Assembly (NCBI GenBank): GCA_003446335.1
Contig: DMAZ01000179.1
Coordinates: 1-8,391 of the forward strand
DNA: 8,391 nucleotides
Reading direction: 5' to 3'
DNA from: Lachnospiraceae bacterium
Lineage (GTDB): Bacteria > Bacillota_A > Clostridia > Lachnospirales > Lachnospiraceae
Shown here: positions 1-7,013 of the stretch, one piece after another
How positions within the stretch are numbered: the first letter of the stretch is position 1
Layout of the letters: every line of letters starts with the position of its first letter
The notes under the pieces: generated by a model
Databases searched by the model: none
Told to the model about the DNA's origin: nothing
The model's input: only the letters and a program-made list of their open reading frames with translations
Made by a program: the position numbers and the translations under genes

Positions 1-11
1 TGTCTGTCGTA

Positions 12-1130
12 TCATTCCTTATTACGGCAGACATTTCTGCTTTCTTTCTTGCTGCCGATGATCCTGTGAAAGTCCGGGTCTTTCGGAATATTAATATTAA
101 TTCCCTTCTCCCTGGAAGTAAGTACGCAGAGCTTCTGGAGGAGCGGTATGAATTCCAGCCCGATGCAGCCATCCTTCTGTTCCCCCGCGAACGTGAGGAC
201 CTTAAATCCCTTTTCGCGGTAATACTCCTGCAGGCGCACTTCCGTGCAGGTCGCATTCCCGTACTGCAGAAAAAGAAAAACGCTGCGCTCCGTCACGGAA
301 TTATAGATGCCGTGTACAAATTCATCCGCCGTATAGCCGCGCACGGAAATCCGGCACATTTCTGAAAATTTCAGCACGATTTCAGGAAGATGCCCTTTCA
401 GTCCGTCCGATATAAGAATAATCAGCTCTTCAGCCGAAGCCAGTTTCCCGGACAGCTCTCTGATTTCAGTATCCGTTCCTGTCAGGCCTCTCTCCACAGC
501 AGCACAGAGCTTCCGGATATCCACATCGGCAGAGTCTTTATGATCTACCGTCGGCACAGCTTCTGTCAACACAGTTTCCGGCAACATCGCCTCCGGCAGC
601 GTCGCCTCCGACAGCACCGTTTTCGACAGCACCGCTTCCGACAGCATCATAAGTGCCAGTGTCGTCGCCGTGTATCCTTTCGTGGTCGCCCCGGCATCCT
701 CATAACCGCAGGGGGTAAGCATTTCCGCGTCTGCTGCCTTCTTCAGCGGAGTCTCCTCCTCCCCTGTCACAGCAAGCGTACGAAAACCTGCCCTGCGGGC
801 ATCCTCAACGGCCTCGATCACCGCTGTGCTCGTCCCCTGCTGAGAAATACCCGCTACGAGAGTATCGTGACTCAAAAGCGGCAGAATATCCCGGAATTCA
901 GCAGGATAAAAGACCTGTATCCCCGTTCCGAATTTTTTTCTCTTCGAAAAGACTGCCGCACAGGCGGCGTTGAACGATGACCCTGTTCCGATCAGGATCA
1001 GATGTGAGACCTTTTCTCCCTTTATAAGACCGGCGGCATCCGCAAGCATGTCCTTTCCGGAGTCTGACAGCTCCCTGATGACTTCGGATGTCTCATTTAT
1101 ATATTCCATTGCATCGCCGTAGTAAATCAT
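12..1130 (-). CDS. GlmS-isomerase-like double-SIS protein, probable second sugar-phosphate deglycase/isomerase
   Basis: Cytosolic sugar isomerase (SIS) protein of 372 residues, the last gene of the putative Amadori operon. The first SIS domain has the phosphosugar-binding motifs GTGSS (residues 48-52) and ISQQGTS (95-101), then ATTKGYT (148-154), as in the GlmS isomerase half. The second SIS domain carries DEFVHG (269-274), which matches the GlmS-type GE-x-x-HG active-site motif. The C-tail KDPDFHRIIGSKK is typical of stand-alone SIS enzymes. There is no glutaminase domain, so it is not a full GlmS. I chose the ATG at 1130 because AGAGGG (1136-1141) lies 5 nt upstream. A longer TTG start at 1193 would overlap the kinase stop by 4 nt but has no comparable site. 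Residues about 163-192 are a 5-residue repeat (separate entry). By analogy with the paired deglycases GfrE and GfrF, it may cleave a second phosphorylated Amadori substrate. That role is inferred; the SIS fold is not in doubt. Confidence 0.88.
   Translation of the reverse strand: MIYYGDAMEYINETSEVIRELSDSGKDMLADAAGLIKGEKVSHLILIGTGSSFNAACAAVFSKRKKFGTGIQVFYPAEFRDILPLLSHDTLVAGISQQGTSTAVIEAVEDARRAGFRTLAVTGEEETPLKKAADAEMLTPCGYEDAGATTKGYTATTLALMMLSEAVLSKTVLSEATLPEAMLPETVLTEAVPTVDHKDSADVDIRKLCAAVERGLTGTDTEIRELSGKLASAEELIILISDGLKGHLPEIVLKFSEMCRISVRGYTADEFVHGIYNSVTERSVFLFLQYGNATCTEVRLQEYYREKGFKVLTFAGEQKDGCIGLEFIPLLQKLCVLTSREKGININIPKDPDFHRIIGSKKESRNVCRNKE
559..648 (-). repeat. Six-unit 15-bp tandem repeat inside the SIS gene
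   Basis: Six consecutive 15-nt units (559-573, 574-588, 589-603, 604-618, 619-633, 634-648) follow the plus-strand pattern GyyTCyGrCArCryC. A more diverged unit may lie at 544-558. Read on the coding strand, each unit gives a 5-residue block of the form L-(S/P/T)-(E/K)-(A/T)-(V/T/M), so the reading frame is kept. The block sits after the helix that ends the first SIS domain, where related SIS proteins have a short linker. The units have diverged from one another, which suggests an old expansion. Confidence 0.85.
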
Positions 1131-1189
1131 CTTATCCCTCTTAAAATCCGAAAGCGTGCCGCCGCGATCTGCGGCCGGCACGCCCGATA

Positions 1190-2053
1190 TCAATCTGTGT
1201 ATGGTCTTCCGTGACCGAAAGCGCCGTCAAAGGTGCTGACATTCATTGCCGCAAATTCCGCCGCATCGTCAAGTGCCGCGCGAATCGCCTCCGGACGCTC
1301 TGTTCCGCTCTTTGACCGGTCGATATAGCTGTCCATAAAGACGGTAAGGAAGGAATCTCCCGCCCCCATTGTATCTTTTACTTTTTCGACCATATGCGCC
1401 GGCTGTACATAGAACTGTTCTCCGTCATACATCATGCATCCTCTGGATCCACGGGTCAGGGAAACAAGTTCCGGTCCGAGAGAATGGACGAACTTCAGAT
1501 GCTCCTTCGCTTCCTCGTCCGTTCCGTCGAAGCTGCAGAAGGCGTACGTGACATAGGGCGCATTCTGCTCATAATACTGTCTGGATGAATCATCGGAAAA
1601 GTCAAAGCTGACCTTTATCCCCGCTGCCTTCATCTTGGGAAGCTCGGATTCCGTGTAACAGTAGTTTCCTGTGTGGACAAAGTCGAACTGTTTCATGTAT
1701 TCCAGGTCGAAACGATCAAGAATATAGGGAGTCTTTCCGCGAACGCCGCCCTGATTGTAGTCTCCGAAGATGCGGTCACCGTCGATCAGTGTGCATTTGG
1801 ACCAGCCGTTCTCGCCTTCAAGCTGCCTGCATTTGACCATCTCGATACCAAGTTCTTCCAGGACTCCGATGACAAATTCCGCGATGTCGTCATTTCCGAA
1901 ATAGCCCATATATGCGCTTCTTTTTACGCCGAAGATCGTAGAGTATGCACAGAGATTCACGCAGTTCCCGCCCGGATACATGATATGGGAATGCTCATAC
2001 AGATCCACCACGTTATCGCCGAAACCAAGTACGCTCACATTATGCTCAGCCAT
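1190..2053 (-). CDS. PfkB-family sugar kinase, FraD/FrlD (fructosamine 6-kinase) type
   Basis: ATP-dependent carbohydrate kinase of 287 residues, predicted to phosphorylate C6 of the fructosyl group of an imported Amadori compound and so make the deglycase substrate. An N-terminal strand (SVLGFGDNVVDLY) and the sugar-binding GGN (28-30) open the PfkB fold. The anion-hole and catalytic motif DTMGAGDSF (227-235) has Asp233 as the expected base. The blocks GDYNQGGV, SFDFSDD and GAFGHG near the C-terminus match the fructoselysine 6-kinase (FrlD) family as I recall it, rather than ribokinase or fructokinase. The start is well supported: AAAGGAGG lies 9 to 10 nt before the ATG. It begins 36 nt after the deglycase gene, and its stop lies 59 nt before the ATG of the next gene. 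Kinase class is sure; whether the true substrate is fructose-asparagine, fructoselysine or another fructosamine is not. Confidence 0.88.
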   Translation of the reverse strand: MAEHNVSVLGFGDNVVDLYEHSHIMYPGGNCVNLCAYSTIFGVKRSAYMGYFGNDDIAEFVIGVLEELGIEMVKCRQLEGENGWSKCTLIDGDRIFGDYNQGGVRGKTPYILDRFDLEYMKQFDFVHTGNYCYTESELPKMKAAGIKVSFDFSDDSSRQYYEQNAPYVTYAFCSFDGTDEEAKEHLKFVHSLGPELVSLTRGSRGCMMYDGEQFYVQPAHMVEKVKDTMGAGDSFLTVFMDSYIDRSKSGTERPEAIRAALDDAAEFAAMNVSTFDGAFGHGRPYTD

Positions 2054-2089
2054 TTAATGTTCCTCCTTTTGAATGAATATTTTCCCGAA

Positions 2090-3064
2090 TTAATACTCGA
2101 CGACGCCCATATACCTTCTCATATCGAGCGGATGCTGTCTCTTGTTCTGAAGACCGGTCCTGTATGCAACGCTCATCGCGTAAAATACCATCGGGCAGAA
2201 ATATTCGTTGACGCTCTCATCGATCGCACCGATGCCGAGCTCTTCAGCGTCTATAATCTCATACTTCTTTGCATATTTGTTAAGGAAAACTTCGCAGCGC
2301 TCATCCATTACGCGGGCAGCACCTGTTCCTTTCAGAAGAATATAGAGATGGTCTTCATCCGTGCACTCGAACGGGCCGTGGAAATACTCGGCACTGTGGA
2401 GATAGCAGCAGTCCATCCACTGCATTTCCTGCAGAGAGCAGATTGAAAATCCGTAAGCCTGGGAGAAGGATGCACCGGATCCCATGATATAGAGGAACTT
2501 CTCATCATAGTACTTCTCGGCAAAAAGCCATGTTCTGTTCTGAACTTTCTTTACTGCCGCGCGGACAATACCGTCTGCTTTCCTGAGACCGTCAAGGATC
2601 GCGTCATACTTGGTGTAGTAGGGTTCCTGGGCCTTCATGAGCTCGTTCAGAATGCGGAGAACAAGACCCTGTGGACGTTCATTTTCATTCGTGCTGTCTT
2701 CCCAGCTGTAAACGAGCGGATTGTACTTTTCCTGAACACAGAGAGATTCCGGATTGTGTGTCATTGTGATGATCCCGCTGCCGCGCTCAAGAGCAAGCTC
2801 CGCGATATCAATGACTTCTTTCGTGTTACCTCCATGTGAGCAGGTGATGACCAGAGCGTGCTCGTTCAGGAACTTTGACGGAGACTGTGTGATCTGGCGG
2901 GCCGTCAGCCAGTGTGCATGCATAGTCTCGGATTCAGCGTTGATGAAATAATAACCGGGATACAGATCCACGAGAGAACCTCCGCAGGCTGTCAGAAATA
3001 CGTCACGGATCTCACCTTTTTCCTCAATAATCTTTGCGATCAATTCTTCTGCTGTATAACTCAT
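2090..3064 (-). CDS. fraB: SIS-domain fructosamine-6-phosphate deglycase, FraB/FrlB family
   Basis: Cytosolic deglycase of 324 residues, expected to split a 6-phosphofructosyl-amine into glucose 6-phosphate and the free amine. The first SIS domain has TACGGS (25-30) and SHGGNT (76-81), both phosphosugar-binding loops. The segment EMQW (213-216) followed by HSAEYFHGPFE (223-233) strongly resembles Salmonella FraB. In that enzyme the equivalent Glu and His (here Glu213 and His229) are, as I recall, the catalytic pair. The C-terminal end RQHPLDMRRYMGVVEY also fits FraB better than E. coli FrlB, which ends similarly but is more distant. The start has AAGGAG about 9 nt upstream. The 112-nt gap to the carrier gene upstream contains no convincing terminator or promoter. 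The symbol reflects family resemblance read by eye; the amine released by this enzyme is unknown. Confidence 0.86.
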   Translation of the reverse strand: MSYTAEELIAKIIEEKGEIRDVFLTACGGSLVDLYPGYYFINAESETMHAHWLTARQITQSPSKFLNEHALVITCSHGGNTKEVIDIAELALERGSGIITMTHNPESLCVQEKYNPLVYSWEDSTNENERPQGLVLRILNELMKAQEPYYTKYDAILDGLRKADGIVRAAVKKVQNRTWLFAEKYYDEKFLYIMGSGASFSQAYGFSICSLQEMQWMDCCYLHSAEYFHGPFECTDEDHLYILLKGTGAARVMDERCEVFLNKYAKKYEIIDAEELGIGAIDESVNEYFCPMVFYAMSVAYRTGLQNKRQHPLDMRRYMGVVEY

Positions 3065-3176
3065 TGCTCTTTTCTCCTTATCAAAATATATCCAGACCGG
3101 ATTTGTTTCTATTTTTCAGTTTTTCTATGCTTTCTTCTTTTCAAATGCTGCTTTTGCCGATTGCAGTTCCTGCGTA

Positions 3177-4604
3177 TCACATTCCTGCGGATATTGTACA
3201 GAACACCAGGACAATGATCGTCATCAGGATCCAGGGCTTCCAGAATGTCTTCCACCATTTTCCGAAGGTAAGACCGCAGACCGCGAGGCCGGCGACCGTT
3301 GTTCCTGCGACCGGGCTCATGATATCTGTCAGCTGATTCGCGTACTGAAGGACCGTGACAGCCGCTTCCGGGTTGGTTCCGTGCAGGTCGCAGAGAGATG
3401 ACATGATCGGGATCGTGAGTGCTGCCTGTCCCGAAGAGGAGGGAACAAGAAGTGCAAGGAAGCTCTGTACGATATACATGAAGAATACGAATACCGCGTT
3501 GCTTGTCCCCTGAAGCATATTTGCGAGAGCGTTCAGGATCGTGTCGATGATCATGCCATCCTGAGCAACGACCATGATGCCGTTACAGAAACCGATGACC
3601 ATGGCTGCGAACGCAATGCCTGCCACACCGTTTATGAACTCTCCGGCAATTTCCTTCTCATTCAGTCCGCCGGCTATACCCATGAGGATGCCCATGCCGA
3701 GGAATACCATGGAAAGTTCATTCATATACCAGCCGTATTTGACCAGACCGAAGACTACGAGGATCATGCCCAGAATAAAAATTCCCAGGACGATTTTATG
3801 GCGTGTGTTGAACTCGGAAGCTTCACCGTCTTCTGACAGCTCCATATGCTTTCTCTTAACAAGATCATCCTCATAGCAGACGGACAGTTCGGGATTCTTC
3901 TGGATCTTTCTTGCGCGAAGCATTGTAAAGCCGATCACTACAGCCATCATGATCACGAACTGGATCATGCGGAAGATAAGCTGCGGATTGCCCTGAATTC
4001 CGGCAATACCCTGTGCGATCAGGACACTGAACGGGTTGACTGTAGAGGCCGCGTAACCGATTGTCGCACCGCCGCAGACGACCAGGAATACTGTCATGGA
4101 GTCATATCCCATCGACAGAAGGATCGGCATAAGGAGCAGGTAAAACGGGACCAGCTCATCGGACATGCCGAATGTGGAGCCGCCAAGACCGAAGAGGACC
4201 ATCAGGATCGGAATGATAAGAATTCCCTTATCGCCCAGAACCCTGACAACATTTCTGAGCCCCAGTGTCATCGCCTTCGTTTTGTCCATGATGGCAAATA
4301 CGCCGCCGATGATGAATACGAATGCAAGAACTTCGACCGCCGCCTGAATGCCCTTGCCGGGAGCCATGAGAACCGCAGAAAGTCCCTGACGAAGATCTCC
4401 GTCCTCCGTCACTTTCGGAACGCCTGCATAGGTACCGGCGATCGCAACTTCTCTCTCACCGGCTGCCGTACTGACTACTTCACGCTGAAACGCGCCGCTC
4501 GGTATGATCCATGTCAGGATCGCCACTACAACGATCAGAAAAAAAATCAGTGTGATTACATGTGGCATCTGCAGACTGAATTTCTTTTTTGCCTTATCAG
4601 CCAT
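3177..4604 (-). CDS. YfcC/DcuC-superfamily membrane carrier, probable substrate importer
   Basis: Integral membrane protein of 475 residues with a basic N-terminus (MADKAKKKF) and about 11 to 12 hydrophobic segments. The first is at residues 15-35, a central group spans 90-230, and more lie at 271-290, 297-312, 325-350, 368-388 and 457-474. Family signatures are visible: GSTFGMSDELVPF (142-154), ASTVNPFSV (186-194), PSSSGQAALTIPIMSSL (388-404) and SPVAGTT (430-436). YfcC proteins belong to the C4-dicarboxylate carrier DcuC group, whose members take up dicarboxylates, amino acids or peptides. In the Salmonella fra locus the transporter FraE is also described as dicarboxylate-carrier-like, so import of a glycated amino acid is plausible. 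I prefer the ATG at 4604, with GGAGG 8 nt upstream, to an ATG five codons earlier. Its ribosome binding site begins right after the amidohydrolase stop (17-nt gap), so the two are co-transcribed. Substrate is inferred. Confidence 0.87.
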   Translation of the reverse strand: MADKAKKKFSLQMPHVITLIFFLIVVVAILTWIIPSGAFQREVVSTAAGEREVAIAGTYAGVPKVTEDGDLRQGLSAVLMAPGKGIQAAVEVLAFVFIIGGVFAIMDKTKAMTLGLRNVVRVLGDKGILIIPILMVLFGLGGSTFGMSDELVPFYLLLMPILLSMGYDSMTVFLVVCGGATIGYAASTVNPFSVLIAQGIAGIQGNPQLIFRMIQFVIMMAVVIGFTMLRARKIQKNPELSVCYEDDLVKRKHMELSEDGEASEFNTRHKIVLGIFILGMILVVFGLVKYGWYMNELSMVFLGMGILMGIAGGLNEKEIAGEFINGVAGIAFAAMVIGFCNGIMVVAQDGMIIDTILNALANMLQGTSNAVFVFFMYIVQSFLALLVPSSSGQAALTIPIMSSLCDLHGTNPEAAVTVLQYANQLTDIMSPVAGTTVAGLAVCGLTFGKWWKTFWKPWILMTIIVLVFCTISAGM

Positions 4605-4621
4605 TTTTATTTCCTCCATCC

Positions 4622-5938
4622 TTAACCTTCATATACAATTTCGCCGTTCAAAACAGTCATTATCACTTTGGCTTCTTTACTATCTGTCTGTGCCGGAGCT
4701 GTCAGATCTCTGTCAAATACCGCAATGTCCGCATAGTTTCCTGCCTTAAGAGTACCGATCCGGTCCTCCATCCCCAGGTCATATGCACCTCCCCGCGTCC
4801 ATGCCTTCAGGATCTCCGCTGCGGTAAGTGTATTCTGTTCATTAAACAGAGCCCCGCCTTCAAGGTGACCTCCCGCGGAGTAATAAATCGATGCGGGAAC
4901 GTCGGGGATCATCAGCGGAAGATCTGTCGCTCCGCACAGATTCATACCGGAATCCTTCATCTTTCTTCTGTTCCAGTAAAAAAGTGCCCGCTCCGGACCG
5001 ATCGTTCTCTCAATATTTTCCAGAACGACTTCGCCGGGATCCAGAGACATGATCTGGAAATACAGTTCAGCGGATGCCCCGATCGCTCCGAGCCGTTCCA
5101 GATCGGTCGGATCCGAGAACTCCATATCCGTCAGGGCCTGTCTGTTCTTCAGTCGGCCATCTTCCATCTCACACTTTTCGTAAATGGAAGCAACTTTTCC
5201 GACAGCGCCGTCGCCCTGGCAGTGAAGGCTCCACCGGAATCCTTCCCGATCCGCCAGAAGAACATCCCGTTCTATTGTTTCATAATCGATATCCATTGAA
5301 CAGGTGAACTTCTCTTTTTCATATGGCTTCTTAAGATCGCCTCTCCCGGACGCGATCGTTCCGTCGGTCATCCGGTTGAATCCACTGAACCGGACCTTAT
5401 CTCCGGTAAATTGTTCACGCATATTCCTGGCGTACTCAAGGTTCATCCCCTTCAGGACCGGCTGGGACATAAAGAACCATCTCAGGGTAAAGCTGCTGTC
5501 ATTTTCTTTTTCTTTTAAAATATCCGTGAACCCGTAATAATCATCAAATCCCATTTCCTTTACGGTCGTTACCCCCTGTGCATTCAGCATCCGGCAGTAA
5601 TCCGCAAGTTCTTTCTCCATGAAAGCTTTTTGATCGATATAGGTCTTCATCAGTCGGGCAATACCTTCGTCCGAATAATCCGTTTCCTCATCCCTCCCGG
5701 CATGTCTGATCGCCCAACCGATGAAGAAAGTATGTGTATCTGTAATTCCCGGCATTACCAGCTCATCCGTGAATCGGATGATGCGGTCCGCACCGGCCAT
5801 GAGTTCTTCCGGCGCTGTGCCTCGTCCCACTTCGGCGATCTTATCGCCTTTTATGAGGACATATCCCCGGTAAGCTTCGTCATCGATTGCGTCAAATATG
5901 TGCTCCGCACATATCAGCAATATCTTTTCCGCTTCCAA
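4622..5938 (-). CDS. Divergent YtcJ-type amidohydrolase (amidohydrolase family 3)
   Basis: First gene of the operon, 438 residues from the TTG at 5938. The layout is that of the YtcJ/amidohydrolase-3 family: an N-terminal beta-sandwich (VLIKGDKIAEVG), PGITDTHTFF at the first metal site, SLHCQGDGAV (His239), ATDLPL with Asp339, and a closing TLKAGNYADIAVFDRDL. Two expected metal ligands are missing. The usual HxH reads H-T-F (His69, Phe71), and the usual RIEHAQ block reads ALTDMEF, with no His. The metal centre, and perhaps the chemistry, therefore differs from standard family members. AAAGGAGAT (5944-5952) sits 7 nt before the TTG. An ATG at 5974 adds 12 residues but has no ribosome binding site and would place that site inside the gene. 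In this operon it may remove an amide or acyl group from the glycated compound or its product, as the asparaginase FraA does in the fra system; that is speculation. Confidence 0.8.
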   Translation of the reverse strand: MEAEKILLICAEHIFDAIDDEAYRGYVLIKGDKIAEVGRGTAPEELMAGADRIIRFTDELVMPGITDTHTFFIGWAIRHAGRDEETDYSDEGIARLMKTYIDQKAFMEKELADYCRMLNAQGVTTVKEMGFDDYYGFTDILKEKENDSSFTLRWFFMSQPVLKGMNLEYARNMREQFTGDKVRFSGFNRMTDGTIASGRGDLKKPYEKEKFTCSMDIDYETIERDVLLADREGFRWSLHCQGDGAVGKVASIYEKCEMEDGRLKNRQALTDMEFSDPTDLERLGAIGASAELYFQIMSLDPGEVVLENIERTIGPERALFYWNRRKMKDSGMNLCGATDLPLMIPDVPASIYYSAGGHLEGGALFNEQNTLTAAEILKAWTRGGAYDLGMEDRIGTLKAGNYADIAVFDRDLTAPAQTDSKEAKVIMTVLNGEIVYEG

Positions 5939-5943
5939 GACTG

Positions 5944-5952
5944 ATCTCCTTT
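5944..5952 (-). promoter_or_regulatory. Ribosome binding site that favours a TTG start
   Basis: On the coding strand this reads AAAGGAGAT, and its core GGAG is 7 nt before the TTG at 5938. The competing ATG at 5974 is preceded only by TTCATCGGAAA, which has no useful complementarity to 16S rRNA. This decides the start of the amidohydrolase in favour of TTG. Confidence 0.7.
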
Positions 5953-6029
5953 CCTCAAATGTTCTTTTGCTCATTTTCCGATGAATCCTGTGCGCGCGTT
6001 TTTCGGATATTTCGGAACCCCTTTTTTGC

Positions 6030-6120
6030 CAAGTATTGTATGCTTTGTACTAAATCGTCATATAACGTTATGTTCTTGACATGTTGAATGTAACATCATA
6101 TATCGTTATGTTCAAGTGCT
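6030..6120 (-). promoter_or_regulatory. Operon promoter/operator region with two 18-bp direct repeats
   Basis: The 263-nt gap between the amidohydrolase and regulator genes contains two near-identical copies of TCATATAWCGTTATGTTC (plus strand, 6058-6075 and 6096-6113; one mismatch), 38 bp apart. On the transcribed strand each reads GAACATAACGWTATATGA, with CATA and TATG half-sites in inverted orientation around a 6-nt centre. Between them lies a short inverted repeat, ATGTT (6081-6085) and AACAT (6092-6096). A possible -10 box TACAAT (minus strand, 6040-6035) lies just downstream of the proximal repeat. It has no good -35 box: positions 17 to 18 bp upstream fall inside the repeat. A second weak possibility starts from TTGAAC at the distal repeat. 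Paired sites on a promoter with a poor -35 box fit control by the neighbouring GntR protein, but the binding protein is not proven. I see nothing definite at 6121-6189. Confidence 0.6.
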
Positions 6121-6189
6121 TTTTTATATCTTTTTCTATTTCTGATTTTTGCACAAAATGGTTGGTTGAAAGTTGTGGTATTTGCACAT

Positions 6190-6228
6190 AAAAAGACCCG
6201 AAACAATGCTCTCACACCGTTTCGGGTC
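6190..6228 (-). terminator. Rho-independent terminator of the GntR gene
   Basis: A perfect 10-bp stem (GACCCGAAAC at 6195-6204 with GTTTCGGGTC at 6219-6228) encloses a 14-nt loop. On the minus strand it is followed directly by five U residues (6194-6190). It begins 9 nt after the regulator stop codon. It separates the regulator transcript from the catabolic operon, which must therefore use its own promoter. Confidence 0.9.
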
Positions 6229-6237
6229 ATATCTTTT

Positions 6238-6963
6238 TTAAATGGAAATTCTGTATCTGCTGCCTACGATGTAATCGCAGGTAATAAAGGCCGGCTTCCC
6301 TGTTTCATCATACTGGTAATTATTCATTATAAGGAGCGGCTCACCCGGCAGGATATTCAGGAGCTCCGCACTCTCGCGCTCAGCCAGCCCGGCCTCGATC
6401 GTGCTGTCACTCTCCGGAGCATTTCCGAATCCGAACTGCCGGGCAAGAAGACCATAGAGAGAACCGTCTTCCAGTTTCGTCGTCTCTATCCCCGCAAATC
6501 TTTTTTCGGGCAGAAGAATCGTTTCCAGCATGATCGGAACACCGTCAATTCCCATGATCCTCTTGATTTCGATCAGTTCATCCTGCGGGGAGATTCCGAA
6601 AAAATCGCTCTGCCACTTCTGCGGTTTGATCAGGCCGCTCGAAAGAACATGGGACGAAGGTACGCCTCCGCTCGCTCTGCATGCCTCGGAAAAACTCACA
6701 GATTTCTTCATCTCCACTTTTCTGTGGATCTTGGGTGCCTCCACGAACGTTCCCTTGCCCTGCTGCTTCACGAGGTACCCTTCCTTACAGAGCTGCTCAA
6801 TCGTCTTGCGGACCGTAATTCTGCTCACACCGTACATCTCCGCCAGCTCCGGTTCGGTGGGGATTTTGTCACCGGCGGAATATTTGCCGGATCGAATCAT
6901 CTGTTTTAATTCTGTCATAAGCTGAACATACAGCGGCTGGCTTGAATTTTTCTCAAGTTTCAT
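6238..6963 (-). CDS. GntR-family (HutC/UTRA subfamily) transcriptional regulator
   Basis: DNA-binding regulator of 241 residues. Residues 10-73 form the winged helix-turn-helix: PLYVQLMTELKQMI, GDKIPTEPELAEMYGVSRIT as the recognition part, and the wing sequence QQGKGTFV. Residues about 88-238 are a UTRA ligand-binding domain, which in HutC-type proteins senses a small molecule, often a phosphorylated sugar or an intermediate of the controlled pathway. The gene ends just before the promoter region of the catabolic operon and has its own terminator. The Salmonella fra locus also has a GntR-type regulator (FraR), so local control of this operon is the natural reading, most likely as a repressor released by a phosphorylated Amadori compound. 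The ATG at 6963 has a moderate site, AAGGGA, about 10 nt upstream. Family assignment is firm; target and effector are inferred. Confidence 0.9.
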   Translation of the reverse strand: MKLEKNSSQPLYVQLMTELKQMIRSGKYSAGDKIPTEPELAEMYGVSRITVRKTIEQLCKEGYLVKQQGKGTFVEAPKIHRKVEMKKSVSFSEACRASGGVPSSHVLSSGLIKPQKWQSDFFGISPQDELIEIKRIMGIDGVPIMLETILLPEKRFAGIETTKLEDGSLYGLLARQFGFGNAPESDSTIEAGLAERESAELLNILPGEPLLIMNNYQYDETGKPAFITCDYIVGSRYRISI

Positions 6964-7013
6964 GCTTTTACTTCCCTTCTGCCCATGCAGACTTTTGTGA
7001 TATTCTCAACAAA

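Noticed and set aside
559..648. Regular 15-bp periodicity considered as a CRISPR array
   Set aside because: The units are contiguous with no spacers, are too short, and keep the reading frame of a protein gene.
390..980. Plus-strand ORF of 196 codons with a run of Arg-Gln-His repeats
   Set aside because: It is the antisense reading of the 15-bp repeat and the SIS gene. The translation has no domain-like sequence, while the opposite frame gives a clear SIS protein.
1673..2446. Plus-strand ORF of 257 codons
   Set aside because: It runs antisense across the kinase and deglycase genes and their gap. Both opposite frames encode recognisable enzymes, and this ORF has no family motif.
3065..3176. 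112-nt gap between carrier and deglycase genes considered as a terminator, internal promoter or frameshifted carrier C-terminus
   Set aside because: The only hairpin has a 4-bp stem (ATCC/GGAT). The TATATT at 3085-3090 lacks a -35 box and would leave almost no leader. The other frames after the stop add only a short basic tail with no family resemblance.
3846..4625. Plus-strand ORF of 259 codons
   Set aside because: It is antisense to the YfcC carrier gene, and its charged, Cys/His-rich translation is the usual shadow of membrane-segment codons.
6148..6188. Direct repeat TTTGCACA (6148-6155 and 6181-6188)
   Set aside because: It is only 8 bp in AT-rich DNA, and the second copy abuts the terminator. 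There is no further support for a binding site.
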